A DNA stretch of 64,000 nucleotides from NCBI GenBank assembly GCA_039889035.1, contig JBDQQY010000021.1, forward strand, positions 1 through 64,000, in the 5' to 3' direction. Below, in pieces: positions 39,956 to 48,413 of this stretch. Every line of letters starts with the position of its first letter. Within the stretch, counting starts at the first letter, position 1. Under the pieces are notes generated by a model. It made no database searches, was not told the DNA's origin, and was given only the letters and a program-made list of their open reading frames with translations. The translations under genes were made by a program, and so were the position numbers. The stretch is from Plantactinospora sp039889035 (GTDB lineage Bacteria > Actinomycetota > Actinomycetes > Mycobacteriales > Micromonosporaceae).

Positions 39956-42547
39956 TCAGACCCGGACGACGGTCAGCGACTCCTTGGTGTCCGCCAGGTC
40001 GACCCGGACGGTGTCGCCGTCGCGCACCTCGCCGGCCAGCAGCGCCCTGGCCAGCCGGTCCCCGATCGCCGACTGCACCAGCCGGCGCAGCGGCCGGGCA
40101 CCGTAGATCGGGTCGTAACCGTGCTCGGCCAGCCAGGTCCGGGCCGCGTCGGTGACGTCCAGGCCGAGCCGCCGGTCGGCGAGCCGCCGCCGCAGCCGGT
40201 CGAGCTGGATGTCCACGATCCCGCGCAGTTCCTGCCCGGTGAGCGAGGCGAAGACCACGATGTCGTCGAGCCGGTTGAGGAACTCCGGCTTGAAGTGCGA
40301 GCGGACCACCGCCAGCACCGCCTCCCGGCGCTCCTCCTCACCCAGGGTCAGGTCGGAGACGACCGCCGAGCCGAGGTTGGAGGTGAGGATCAGGATGGCG
40401 TTGCGGAAGTCGACCGTACGCCCCTGGCCGTCGGTGAGCCGGCCGTCGTCGAGCACCTGGAGCAGTACGTCGAAGACGTCCGGATGTGCCTTCTCCACCT
40501 CGTCGAGCAGGATCACCGAGTACGGCCGGCGGCGCACCGCCTCGGTGAGCTGCCCGCCCTCCTCGTACCCGACGTAGCCGGGCGGGGCGCCGACGAGCCG
40601 GGCCACCGAGTGCTTCTCGGCGTACTCGCTCATGTCGATCCGGACCATGGCCCGCTCGTCGTCGAAGAGGAACTCGGCGAGCGCCTTGCCCAGCTCGGTC
40701 TTGCCGACACCGGTGGGGCCGAGGAAGAGGAAGCTGCCGGTGGGCCGGTCCGGGTCGGCGACCCCGGCACGGGCCCGGCGTACCGCGTCGGAGACCGCGG
40801 CGACCGCCTCGGCCTGGCCGACCACCCGGGCGCCGAGCGACGACTCCATCCGGAGCAGCTTGGCGGTCTCGCCCTCCATCAGCCGACCGGCCGGGATGCC
40901 GGTCCAGGAGGCGACCACCGCGGCGATGTCGTCGGCGCCGACCTCCTCCTTGAGCATCGCCCCGTCGGCCTGCAACCCGGCCAGTTCGCCCTCGGCCCGG
41001 GTCAGTGCGGCCTTCAGCTCCGGGATGCGGCCGTAGCGCAGCTCGGCGGCGCGTTCCAGCTCGCCGTCCCGCTCGGCCCGCTCGGCCTCGCCGCCGAGCC
41101 GCTCCAGCTCCTCCTTGGCGGTGGAGATCCGGGTGATGTGCTCCTTCTCCAGCCGCCACCGTTCGCTGAGCGCGGTGAGCTGCTCGCGCTTGTCGGCCAG
41201 CTCCTTGCGGAGGCGTTCGAGGCGCTCGGCCGAGGCCGGGTCGGGCTCCTTGGCCAGCGCCATCTCCTCGATCTCCAGCCGGCGTACCGCGCGCTCGATC
41301 TCGTCCACCTCGGTGGGCCGGGAGTCGATCTCCATCCGGAGCCGGGACGCGGACTCGTCGACCAGGTCGATCGCCTTGTCCGGCAGGAACCGTTCGGTGA
41401 TGTACCGGTCGGAGAGGCTGGCCGCGGCGACCAGCGCGGCGTCGGTGATGCGTACGCCGTGGTGCACCTCGTAGCGCTCCTTGAGCCCGCGCAGGATGCC
41501 GATGGTGTCCTCGATGGTCGGCTCGCCGACCAGCACCGGCTGGAAGCGCCGCTCCAGCGCCGGGTCCTTCTCGATGTGCTCGCGGTACTCGTCGAGGGTG
41601 GTCGCGCCGACCATCCGCAACTCGCCCCGGGCCAGCATCGGCTTGAGCATGTTGCCGGCGTCCATCGAGCCCTCGCCCCGGCCGGCGCCGACCACGGTGT
41701 GCAGCTCGTCGAGGAAGGTGATGACCTGGCCGTCGGAGTTCTTGATCTCCTCCAGCACGGACTTCAGCCGCTCCTCGAACTGCCCCCGGTACTGCGCACC
41801 GGCGACCATCGCGCCGAGGTCGAGCGAGACCAGCTTCTTGTCCCGGAGCGACTCTGGGACGTCACCGGCGACGATCCGCTGGGCCAGCCCCTCGACGATC
41901 GCGGTCTTGCCGACGCCCGGCTCGCCGATCAGCACCGGGTTGTTCTTGGTACGCCGGGAGAGCACCTGGACCACCCGGCGGATCTCGGCGTCCCGGCCGA
42001 TCACCGGGTCGATCTTGCCGTCCCGGGCGCTCGCGGTCAGGTCGACGCCGTACTTCTCCAGCGCCTGGTAGGTCTGCTCGGGGTCGGCGGTGGTGACCCG
42101 GCGGTCGCCGCCGCGTACCGCGGGGAAGGCGGCGACGAGGTTCTCCTCGGTGGCGCCGGCCTGCTTGAGGGTGTTGGCGACCGCGCCGCCGACCCGGGCC
42201 AGCCCGGCCAGCAGGTGCTCGGTCGAGGTGTACTCGTCGCCGAGCGGCCGGGCGATCTGCTCGGCCGCGCCGATCGCGTTGACGAATTCGCGGGACAGGC
42301 TCGGCTCGGCGACACTGGATCCCCGGGCGGCCGGCTGGTTCTCCACGGCCCGGGCGGCGGCCCGCCGGATGTCGGCCGGATTCGCCCCGACCGCCCGCAG
42401 CAGCCCGGCGGCGGTGGACCCGCCGGTGTCCAGCAGGGACAGCAGCAGGTGCCACGGTTCGACGGTGGCGTGGCCGCGCTGGTTCGCCGTCGCGACGGCG
42501 CCGGTGATGACTTCGCGGCTCTTCGTGGTGAGACGTTCGGCGTTCAT
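39956..42547 (-). CDS. clpB: ATP-dependent disaggregase ClpB
   Basis: An 863-residue Hsp100 chaperone that, with DnaK, DnaJ and GrpE, extracts proteins from aggregates. It has the N domain (MNAERLTTKSREVITGA), first AAA+ ring with GEPGVGKT and FLDELHTVVGAG, a coiled-coil M domain (about 400-530, Glu/Arg-rich), and second AAA+ ring with GPTGVGKT, VILLDEVEKAHPDV and sensor GARPLRR. The C-terminal VRV fits. Its only nearby regulator site is a HAIR palindrome 108-134 bp upstream, so HspR control is expected. The product works with the dnaK operon 9 kb away. Confidence 0.97.
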   Translation of the reverse strand: MNAERLTTKSREVITGAVATANQRGHATVEPWHLLLSLLDTGGSTAAGLLRAVGANPADIRRAAARAVENQPAARGSSVAEPSLSREFVNAIGAAEQIARPLGDEYTSTEHLLAGLARVGGAVANTLKQAGATEENLVAAFPAVRGGDRRVTTADPEQTYQALEKYGVDLTASARDGKIDPVIGRDAEIRRVVQVLSRRTKNNPVLIGEPGVGKTAIVEGLAQRIVAGDVPESLRDKKLVSLDLGAMVAGAQYRGQFEERLKSVLEEIKNSDGQVITFLDELHTVVGAGRGEGSMDAGNMLKPMLARGELRMVGATTLDEYREHIEKDPALERRFQPVLVGEPTIEDTIGILRGLKERYEVHHGVRITDAALVAAASLSDRYITERFLPDKAIDLVDESASRLRMEIDSRPTEVDEIERAVRRLEIEEMALAKEPDPASAERLERLRKELADKREQLTALSERWRLEKEHITRISTAKEELERLGGEAERAERDGELERAAELRYGRIPELKAALTRAEGELAGLQADGAMLKEEVGADDIAAVVASWTGIPAGRLMEGETAKLLRMESSLGARVVGQAEAVAAVSDAVRRARAGVADPDRPTGSFLFLGPTGVGKTELGKALAEFLFDDERAMVRIDMSEYAEKHSVARLVGAPPGYVGYEEGGQLTEAVRRRPYSVILLDEVEKAHPDVFDVLLQVLDDGRLTDGQGRTVDFRNAILILTSNLGSAVVSDLTLGEEERREAVLAVVRSHFKPEFLNRLDDIVVFASLTGQELRGIVDIQLDRLRRRLADRRLGLDVTDAARTWLAEHGYDPIYGARPLRRLVQSAIGDRLARALLAGEVRDGDTVRVDLADTKESLTVVRV

Positions 42548-42654
42548 GGGCTCCCAATACGGTCCGCCGGCCCTGGAACGGGCCGGCATCGGCAGCGTGG
42601 CGGGCGGTGACGCCGCCGCCCGGCGACACCACCTCCAGTACGAACGACACAACC

Positions 42655-42681
42655 AGAGTTGAGTCTATTCCACTCAACTCT
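42655..42681. promoter_or_regulatory. HAIR operator for HspR upstream of clpB
   Basis: AGAGTTGAGT, a 7-base spacer, and ACTCAACTCT form a perfect 10-bp inverted repeat. This fits the HAIR consensus CTTGAGT-N7-ACTCAAG apart from the outer C/G pair, here G/C. HspR from 48772-49221 is the expected ligand. Confidence 0.85.
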
Positions 42682-42697
42682 AACGTCGTGACGTCGG

Positions 42698-43169
42698 TCA
42701 CATTTCGGCACCGACCCGCCGCCACAGCCGGGGGACCCGGGTCCGGTCCTCGGCGTGGTACCCGACCAGCCAGCCGGCCATTGCCGGTGTAGAGCTGGTG
42801 GAGGCCGGCCGGGTGCGGATGCCGGAGCCGCTGCCAGGAACGCCCGCCGTCGGCGGTGCCGAAGAGCAGGTTGGTCGAGTTCGGCCCGGGCGGTCCGGGA
42901 GTCGACGTGCCCGCGCCCGTGCCGTCGTCGACGAAGAGCGCGTAGCCGCGCGCGGCGTCCACGAACTCGAGCTGGTGCAGCACCGCGCCGGGCGGGACGG
43001 CGAGCCGCACGTGGCGCGGCTCCACCGGCGGGCCCGGGTCCGCCGGCCGGCTCGGCGCCGGAGCGGTCCGCCGGATCTCCCCGATCGGGCCGGCGGTGCA
43101 GCCGGCGACGAGTGCGACGGCGAGGGCCACCGCCGGCACCGATCCGGTACGCCCCTCGGAAACGCGCAT
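42698..43169 (-). pseudogene. Decayed lipoprotein with BNR/sialidase-like repeat
   Basis: From ATG 43169 (GGAGG at 43176-43180) a lipoprotein begins: signal peptide to the lipobox ALVAGC, Pro-rich linker, then HQLEFVDAARGYALFVDDG and LLFGTADGGRSWQRLRHP, a clear BNR (Asp-box) repeat. After LYTGNG the frame turns to Arg/Pro-rich sequence and runs on antisense-like through clpB. A +1 shift near 42778 gives MAGWLVGYHAEDRTRV and a stop at 42698, just before the HAIR site. A family member would have several repeats, so this is a 5' fragment, probably with a frameshift. Confidence 0.55.
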
Positions 43170-43286
43170 CGGTCACCTCCACAGAGCACCGATCCCCCGA
43201 CCGACGGTACGGTTCCGGACCGATCGGCCACCGGGTCGGGCCTGGCCCTTTCAGCCCTCGATCGACGGACGGGTACGGTTGGTTAC

Positions 43287-43787
43287 GTGCGAGTACGTGT
43301 GGAGCAGACGGCGTTGCCCGGGATCGGCGTACGCCACGACGTGGTCACCGCCTCCGGACGCCGGCTCGGTGTGGTCACGCATCGCAACGGCCGACGGGAT
43401 CTGGTGCTGTACGACCCCGACGATCCGGACTCCTGCACCGCCGATGTCCCCCTCACCGACGACGAGGCGGAGGCGCTGGCCGACATTCTCGGCGCCTCGC
43501 TGATGCTGGGCCAGCTCTCCGGGCTGCGCCAGCAGGCCGCTGGGCTGCTCACCGAGCAGATCGCCATCCCGGCCGGCTCGCGGTACGTCGGCCGGCGGCT
43601 GGGTGACACGCAGACCCGCACCCGTACCGGCGCATCCATCGTCGCTGTCCTCCGGGAACGCGAGGTGATCGCCTCACCCGATCCGACCTTCCGGTTCGAG
43701 GCCGGCGATGTCGTGGTCGTGGTCGGCACCCGCCAGGGACTCGACGGTGTCACCGCGATCCTCGCCGAGACCGACCCGGACGGCTGA
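43287..43787 (+). CDS. khtT: Potassium/proton antiporter regulatory subunit KhtT
   Basis: A 166-residue cytosolic protein with an N-terminal domain (VEQTALPGIGVRHDVVTASG) and a C-terminal TrkA-C/RCK-C domain (about 90-160: SRYVGRRLGD, FRFEAGDVVVVVGTRQGLDG). KhtT gates the KhtU antiporter in response to c-di-AMP or pH in Bacillus. It is followed 6 bp later by khtU, so the pair forms an operon. The GTG start at 43287 is chosen from homology; there is no strong ribosome site. Confidence 0.88.
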   Translation: MRVRVEQTALPGIGVRHDVVTASGRRLGVVTHRNGRRDLVLYDPDDPDSCTADVPLTDDEAEALADILGASLMLGQLSGLRQQAAGLLTEQIAIPAGSRYVGRRLGDTQTRTRTGASIVAVLREREVIASPDPTFRFEAGDVVVVVGTRQGLDGVTAILAETDPDG

Positions 43788-43793
43788 CGGGAG

Positions 43794-44996
43794 ATGCATC
43801 ACACCACTGTCCTGCTCATCGAGGTCGGTGCGCTGCTGTTCGTCCTCGGACTGCTCAGCCGGCTCAGCCGGCGGATCGGGCTCTCACCGATCACGCTCTA
43901 TCTGCTCGCCGGGCTCGCCTTCGGGCACGGCGGGCTGGTTCCGCTCTCGGCCAGCGAGGAGTTCTTCGAGGTCGGCGCCGAGATCGGTGTGATCCTGCTG
44001 CTGGTCATGCTGGGCCTGGAATACTCCGCCGGCGAACTGGTCGGCAACCTGCGCGCCGCCGCGCCGGCCGGGCTGGTCGACGGCCTGCTCAACGCGCTGC
44101 CGGGGGCGGCCTTCGGGCTGCTGCTCGGCTGGGGTTGGGTCGGTGCGGTCGTACTGGCCGGGGTCACCTGGGTCTCCTCGTCCGGCGTCATCGCCAAGGT
44201 ACTGGCCGACCTCGGCCGACTCGGTAACCGGGAGACTCCGGTCATCCTGTCGGTGCTGGTCATCGAGGACCTCGCGATGGCGCTCTACCTGCCACTGGTC
44301 ACCGCGATCCTCAGCGGTCAGAGCCTGCTCGGCGGGGGTATCGCGCTGGCCATCGCGGTCTTCACCGTGGTCGTGGTGCTGGTGGTGGCGATCCGGTACG
44401 GCAACTTCATCTCCCGGATGCTCTCCGCCCGGGACCCGGAGGCGCTGCTGCTCGGCGTATTCGGGCTTACCCTGCTGGTCGCCGGCCTGGCGGCCGGGCT
44501 CCAGGTGTCGGCGGCGGTCGGCGCCTTCCTGGTCGGCATCGCGCTCTCCGGTCCGGTGGCACACAACGCGACGGAGTTGCTCTCGCCGCTGCGCGATCTC
44601 TTCGCCGCCGTCTTCTTCGTCTTCTTCGGCCTGAACACCGATCCCCGGGCCATCCCGCCGGTGCTGCTGCCGGCGCTCGCGCTGGCCGTGGTCACCATGG
44701 CCACCAAGGTGCTGACCGGGTACCTGGCGGCGAAACGGGTCGGCATCGGGCGCCCGGGCCGCTGGCGGGCCGGACTGGCGCTGTCGCCGCGCGGCGAGTT
44801 CTCCATCGTCATCGCCGGGCTGGCCGTCACCACCAGCGTGGTCAATCCGCAACTCGGTCCGCTGGCGACCGCGTACGTGTTGATCACCGTGATCACCGGT
44901 CCGATGTTGGCCCGGCTGCCCGACTTCGGCTGGTTCAAGCGGTGGCTGCGTCGCTCCGCCGCCGCCACGCCGACACCGGCTCCGGCGACGGAGTGA
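43794..44996 (+). CDS. khtU: Cation/proton antiporter KhtU (CPA2 family)
   Basis: A 400-residue membrane transporter with about 12-13 spans of the KefB/CPA2 type. Conserved elements include LYLLAGLAFGHGGLVPLSAS, EIGVILLLVMLGLEYSAGEL, VSSSGVIAKVLADLG and VIEDLAMALYLP, which holds the acidic transport residue. It probably expels K+ (or NH4+) in exchange for H+, controlled by KhtT. A GGGAG site ends just at the ATG, leaving almost no spacer, so initiation may depend on coupling to khtT. A terminator follows. Confidence 0.9.
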   Translation: MHHTTVLLIEVGALLFVLGLLSRLSRRIGLSPITLYLLAGLAFGHGGLVPLSASEEFFEVGAEIGVILLLVMLGLEYSAGELVGNLRAAAPAGLVDGLLNALPGAAFGLLLGWGWVGAVVLAGVTWVSSSGVIAKVLADLGRLGNRETPVILSVLVIEDLAMALYLPLVTAILSGQSLLGGGIALAIAVFTVVVVLVVAIRYGNFISRMLSARDPEALLLGVFGLTLLVAGLAAGLQVSAAVGAFLVGIALSGPVAHNATELLSPLRDLFAAVFFVFFGLNTDPRAIPPVLLPALALAVVTMATKVLTGYLAAKRVGIGRPGRWRAGLALSPRGEFSIVIAGLAVTTSVVNPQLGPLATAYVLITVITGPMLARLPDFGWFKRWLRRSAAATPTPAPATE

Positions 44997-45000
44997 GCTG

Positions 45001-45022
45001 GGGCGCGGCGGGTGCCGCGCTC
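45001..45022 (+). terminator. Terminator after khtU
   Basis: A 9-bp stem GGGCGCGGC/GCCGCGCTC (one G-T pair) with a 4-base loop, 4 bp after the stop codon. Confidence 0.6.
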
Positions 45023-45194
45023 CACATATCGGGATCACCGTTCGGCCGGTTCCACCAACGCGTAACGGGTTGATGAAATAGCACTTGGCGGCCCTTTCGC
45101 AGGTTGGCAACAGCGCGTTACCGTGTCGCCGCAGTAGCCACAGGTCTTGCGGGGGCCGGGTGCCCGGCAGCCGTGCGAGCGGAAAGGCGGCCCG

Positions 45195-45626
45195 TTGAGC
45201 GTGCAGGACTCTGCGTTCCGGGGCTTTGCCAACCCGGTAGACCCGTCCCCCACCGAGCTTCGTGCCTGGGCCTACGAGCCGGACTCGGTCCCGCTGCATA
45301 CGATGCCGAAGGACTGGGACCTGCTGGTCTCCGGCGACCGGCTGATCGGCACGCTGTTCGAGCTGGCGATGGACCGGTCGTGTCCGGCCCGCCGGTTCGC
45401 GCTGCACTGCCTCTACATCTATGCCGCGGACGGCATCCGGACCAAGTTCCAGGCCCATCCGAAGCGGAGGTTGCGGAAGCTGGTCGAGCAGGCCGAGCGG
45501 CTCGGCGACGAGCCGATGGTCATCTGGGCGCACAACACCCGGATGCTCCAGGCAAGGCCGGAGCTGTTCGACTACCGCGACTGGTGCGAGGGCGGCCTGG
45601 TCCGGCAGTCCCGCCGGCTGAGCTGA
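45195..45626 (+). CDS. Conserved actinobacterial hypothetical protein
   Basis: A 143-residue soluble protein. It starts at TTG 45195, giving MSVQDSAFRGFANPVDP, with AAAGG 7 bases upstream; GTG 45201 is an alternative. The core AYEPDSVPLHTMPKDWDLLV and RRFALHCLYIYAADGIRTKF is well conserved among Micromonosporaceae and Streptomyces proteins of unknown role as far as I recall. There is no signal peptide or span. It is monocistronic. Confidence 0.75.
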   Translation: MSVQDSAFRGFANPVDPSPTELRAWAYEPDSVPLHTMPKDWDLLVSGDRLIGTLFELAMDRSCPARRFALHCLYIYAADGIRTKFQAHPKRRLRKLVEQAERLGDEPMVIWAHNTRMLQARPELFDYRDWCEGGLVRQSRRLS

Positions 45627-45977
45627 CCCGGGTCGACCGGACGAGCGGTGGGCCGGGACCCCCCGTGGACCCCGGACCACCGGCCACCTCTGGTGCCGGT
45701 GCGGAGCACGGGACCTGACCTGCGTACCGGAGACCGCGATCTGCGGGAGCCGCACCACCGGTCAGGTTACTGATCTCACCGGTCCCGGGTGCCGGAAACC
45801 GGGCAGCGGGTCGGGAGAGGGACCCTTCGGGGTCACTGCCCCGGAGGTCCGGCAGGAAGAGCTGGCGCTCGAAGCACCTCTCGACGAGCGCCAGCCGAGT
45901 TCTTCGCTTGAACCGTCGCGACGCCGGACGGCGGCTGCCGTACCGGTGCGCGTGGATGTCGCCCTGGCTCGGGCACG
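45627..45977. other. Intergenic region with a strong hairpin
   Basis: A 351-bp gap between convergent genes. At 45861-45895 an 11-bp perfect stem (GCTGGCGCTCG) with a 13-base loop, extended by GAAGA/TCTTC flanks, could end transcripts from either side. No coding potential was seen in the rest. Confidence 0.5.
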
Positions 45978-45994
45978 CCGGGACCCGGTCCCGG
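45978..45994 (-). terminator. Hairpin after DUF4360 gene 1
   Basis: CCGGGAC and GTCCCGG form a 7-bp stem with a 3-base loop, 6 bp beyond the stop codon of the 46001-46639 gene. Confidence 0.5.
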
Positions 45995-46000
45995 CGAGGT

Positions 46001-46639
46001 CTACTCGCACCGCATCCAGTTGAAGTGGTATGTCGTGCTGACGCCGCCGTCGGTGGAATCCATCATCATGAAGCTGGTCGTCTTCGGGTCCGACGTACCC
46101 CGACTCACCCGCAGCTCCGTGTTGATGTTGAACAGCCGCACCTCGCCACAGGGGGCGTAGACCAGCGAGGCCAGGTCCGTGGTGTCGGTCGCCTGCCAGC
46201 TGTCACTGACCGGGCCGGCGAAGGTGTGCGTCCGGGCCGCCGTTGCCGACGTGCCCTGGATGTAGTAGCTCGCCCGCTGCATGCCGCTGGCACCGCGTTC
46301 GAGATGGGCGAAGCCGCGGTAGTCGGCCTGCCCGATCGCGTACGTGAAGCCACCCGGGACGTTCACCTTGAGGACCAGTTGGCAGTTCTTCCGGAAGTCG
46401 GTCGGCGCGGTACCCGCGCCGGCCTGGGCGAGATAGTCGCTGTAGGTCACCGTGAAGGCGGTGTTGTCCGGCGCCGTGGCGACCGCCGCCGTGCCGAGCC
46501 GGCAACCCGACCCGTTGACCGTCACGATCTCGATCGTGATGCGCTCGGCCGGCGGATTCGTGGTCGGTACGGGATCGGCGAGTACCGGCAGACCCATTAA
46601 CGACGCCGCCAGGCTGCCGATGACTAATGTGTGCAACAT
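46001..46639 (-). CDS. Secreted DUF4360 protein, copy 1
   Basis: A 212-residue exported protein of the DUF4360 family. The signal peptide MLHTLVIGSLAASLMGLPVL is followed by the DUF4360 core: VTVNGSGCRLGTAAV, APDNTAFTVTYSDYLAQAG, FRKNCQLVLKVNVPGGFTYA, DYRGFAHLERGASGMQ, YAPCGEVRLFNINTELRV and the closing YHFNWMRCE. Four cysteines (after NGSG, in KNC, in PCG and near the end) probably form two disulphides. The fold is a beta-sandwich of unknown role. It is the most 3' of three tandem paralogues on the minus strand, each with its own leader. Confidence 0.88.
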   Translation of the reverse strand: MLHTLVIGSLAASLMGLPVLADPVPTTNPPAERITIEIVTVNGSGCRLGTAAVATAPDNTAFTVTYSDYLAQAGAGTAPTDFRKNCQLVLKVNVPGGFTYAIGQADYRGFAHLERGASGMQRASYYIQGTSATAARTHTFAGPVSDSWQATDTTDLASLVYAPCGEVRLFNINTELRVSRGTSDPKTTSFMMMDSTDGGVSTTYHFNWMRCE

Positions 46640-46781
46640 TTCCGGGGCTCCCTTCGGTCACCGTCGCGCGAGCCGTTGCCCGCGCGATGTATCAAACGTC
46701 ATCCATCGATCGGATGGCCCTCTTCGCCGGTGCCCGCACGGCCCGAACAACGCCGACCGAGCGGGCCCCGTCCCCAGGGCC

Positions 46782-46809
46782 GGGATGCCGGAGCAGATTC
46801 CCGCATCCC
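46782..46809 (-). terminator. Hairpin after DUF4360 gene 2
   Basis: GGGATGC and GCATCCC form a 7-bp stem around a 14-base loop, 18 bp past the stop of gene 2. It separates gene 2 from the gene 1 promoter region. Confidence 0.4.
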
Positions 46810-46826
46810 AACCCGGAGGCTTCACG

Positions 46827-47471
46827 TCAGGACTCTTCGCACTTCTTCCATGCGAAGTGGTAGATGGTGTTGATGCCACCATCGGTCGAGTCCATCGCCA
46901 TGAAGCTGGTGGTGGTCGCCGGGTTGGACGTCCCGACGTTCACCCGCAGCTCGGTGTTGATGTTGAGGAAGCGCATCTCGCCGCAGGGCGCGTAGCTCAC
47001 CGAAGTGAGCTCGGAGGTGTCGGTCGTCTGCCAACTGTCGTCCAGCGGGCCGCTGAAGTTGTGGTTCTTGTACGTCGTCGGCGAGGAGCCCTGGAAGTAG
47101 TAGTTCGCCCGCGACACCGCGGTCGCACCGTTGGCCAGGTAGCCGTAGCCGCGGTAGTCGGCCTGGAGAATGGCGTAGGTGAAGCCCTCCGGGACGTGCA
47201 CCTGCAGGGCCAACTGGCAGTTCTTCCGGGCGTCGGTCGGCCGCGCCCCCACGCCGACCTGGGCGAGATAGTCGCTGTAGGTCACCGTGAAGGCGGTGTT
47301 GTCGGGGGCGACCGCGACGGCCGCGGTCCCGGCCGGGCAACCCGAACCATTGATGGTAATGACCTCGATGACAATCTGCTCGTCCGGAGGCTCCACGGGC
47401 GGATCCGTCGGGATGACAATCCCGCCGAGCATCGAGGCAACGAGACTGCCAATGGCCAGCACACTGATCAT
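46827..47471 (-). CDS. Secreted DUF4360 protein, copy 2
   Basis: A 214-residue paralogue of the flanking genes. The signal-like N-terminus MISVLAIGSLVASMLGGIVI is followed by ITINGSGCPAGTAAVAV, APDNTAFTVTYSDYLAQVG, ARKNCQLALQVHVPEGFTYA, YAPCGEMRFLNINTELRV and YHFAWKKCEES. The four cysteines are conserved with copies 1 and 3. It is nearer to copy 1 than to copy 3 by eye. The leader GGGAGGGAACCC before ATG 47471 matches the leader of copy 3. A 16-bp element with ATTGAC and ATCAAT arms is 60 bp upstream. Confidence 0.88.
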   Translation of the reverse strand: MISVLAIGSLVASMLGGIVIPTDPPVEPPDEQIVIEVITINGSGCPAGTAAVAVAPDNTAFTVTYSDYLAQVGVGARPTDARKNCQLALQVHVPEGFTYAILQADYRGYGYLANGATAVSRANYYFQGSSPTTYKNHNFSGPLDDSWQTTDTSELTSVSYAPCGEMRFLNINTELRVNVGTSNPATTTSFMAMDSTDGGINTIYHFAWKKCEES

Positions 47472-47530
47472 GGGTTCCCTCCCGATCGTGGCGATAATGT
47501 CGCGCGCGCAGCCACACTTTAACTCTATTT

Positions 47531-47546
47531 ATTGATGTTAGTCAAT
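47531..47546 (-). promoter_or_regulatory. Shared upstream element of DUF4360 copy 2
   Basis: The sequence ATTGATGTTAGTCAAT (plus strand) is an inverted repeat ATTGAY-N4-RTCAAT. On the minus strand it gives TTGACT as -35, and TAAAGT lies 18 bp further as -10. It is 60 bp before the ATG. The surroundings (47515-47600) are strikingly AT-rich. An equivalent element lies the same distance before copy 3. Confidence 0.55.
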
Positions 47547-47611
47547 GTCCTAAAGTTGAATGCGTAATGGCCGAAAGGGTGGTACTACGACCCACAACCG
47601 AAAACACAAGA

Positions 47612-47663
47612 CCCCCGGGCCAGGCGCGATGGACATTCACAATTCCATCGGCCGGCCCGGGGG
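47612..47663 (-). terminator. Terminator after DUF4360 gene 3
   Basis: CCCCCGGGCC/GGCCCGGGGG (47612-47621 with 47654-47663) and an inner CGATGGA/TCCATCG (47627-47633 with 47644-47650) make a long two-part stem. On the minus strand it is followed by TCTTGTGTTTTCGG, a T-rich tract, as in a Rho-independent terminator. Confidence 0.75.
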
Positions 47664-47721
47664 CCCTGATTCGCGCTAACCCGACAGACTGCCGTCGGGG
47701 GACGCGTTTACGGCGGCGCGG

Positions 47722-48339
47722 TCAGCACTCTTTCCAGCTGAGGTGGTAGACACTGCGCACACTGCCCCGGCTCGAGTCCATCGTCATGAAGCTCGTGCCG
47801 TTGTCCGCGCCGCCACCGTCGACCCGCAGTTCGGTGTTGACGTTGAGGTTGCGCGCCTCGCCGCAGGGTGCGTAGACCAGGGCAGCGGCCCGGTCGGAGG
47901 TGCGCCAGCCGCCGCTGTACGGCCCGGTGAACTCGTGGCTGGCCTGCGCGGTCGACGAACTGCCCATCCAGTAGTAGTGCGAGTGCTGCGAGCCGCTGGC
48001 TCCCCGCTGGAGGTACGCGAAGCCCTGCAGGTCCACCTGGGCCACCGCGAAGGTGAGCCCCTGTGGGATGTTGACCCGCAGATTGAGCTGGCAGTTCTTC
48101 CTGAACTCGGTCGGCTTCGCCCCGGCACCGGCCAGCACGAAGTAATCGCTGTAGCTCACCGTGAAGGCCGTGTTGTCGGCTGCGGTGCTCACCTCGGCCG
48201 TCCCCGCCGGGCAGCCCGATCCATTGACGGTCTCCACGCTGATGGTGACCCTCTCAGCAGGAGTCACCAAAGGCTCGGTAGCTACCGTCGAGGCAAACAA
48301 TGCCGCGAGTACGCCGCCGACAGCCATCACGTTGGACAT
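47722..48339 (-). CDS. Secreted DUF4360 protein, copy 3
   Basis: A 205-residue member and the first in transcription order. The signal peptide MSNVMAVGGVLAALFASTVA precedes VETVNGSGCPAGTAEVSTAA, DNTAFTVSYSDYFVLAG, FRKNCQLNLRVNIPQGLTFA, YAPCGEARNLNVNTELRV and YHLSWKEC. The cysteine pattern matches the other copies. Leader GGAAGGGAACTACC precedes the ATG. It ends before a strong terminator, so the three genes are separate transcription units rather than one operon. Related DUF4360 proteins occur in streptomycetes and fungi; no function is known to me. Confidence 0.88.
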   Translation of the reverse strand: MSNVMAVGGVLAALFASTVATEPLVTPAERVTISVETVNGSGCPAGTAEVSTAADNTAFTVSYSDYFVLAGAGAKPTEFRKNCQLNLRVNIPQGLTFAVAQVDLQGFAYLQRGASGSQHSHYYWMGSSSTAQASHEFTGPYSGGWRTSDRAAALVYAPCGEARNLNVNTELRVDGGGADNGTSFMTMDSSRGSVRSVYHLSWKEC

Positions 48340-48397
48340 GGTAGTTCCCTTCCGGTCGTCGCGATGCGGTCGCGCCCGCAGCCCACCATAGTCAGAA

Positions 48398-48413
48398 CAT
48401 TGATAGCCGTCAA
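48398..48413 (-). promoter_or_regulatory. Shared upstream element of DUF4360 copy 3
   Basis: ATTGATAGCCGTCAAT (plus strand) matches the element at 47531-47546 in both six-base arms and lies 59 bp before the start codon, against 60 bp there. On the minus strand TTGACG serves as -35 with TATGGT 17 bp on as -10. The arms also form an inverted repeat, so it may double as an operator. Confidence 0.55.

Noticed and set aside
45035..45253. Short minus frame with CGYCGD and further cysteines, like a zinc ribbon
   Set aside because: The cysteines are few and irregular, the frame overlaps the 45195 gene antisense, and no start site supports it.
47567..47749. 60-residue plus-strand frame between DUF4360 genes
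   Set aside because: It spans the terminator hairpin and runs into the antisense of copy 3.
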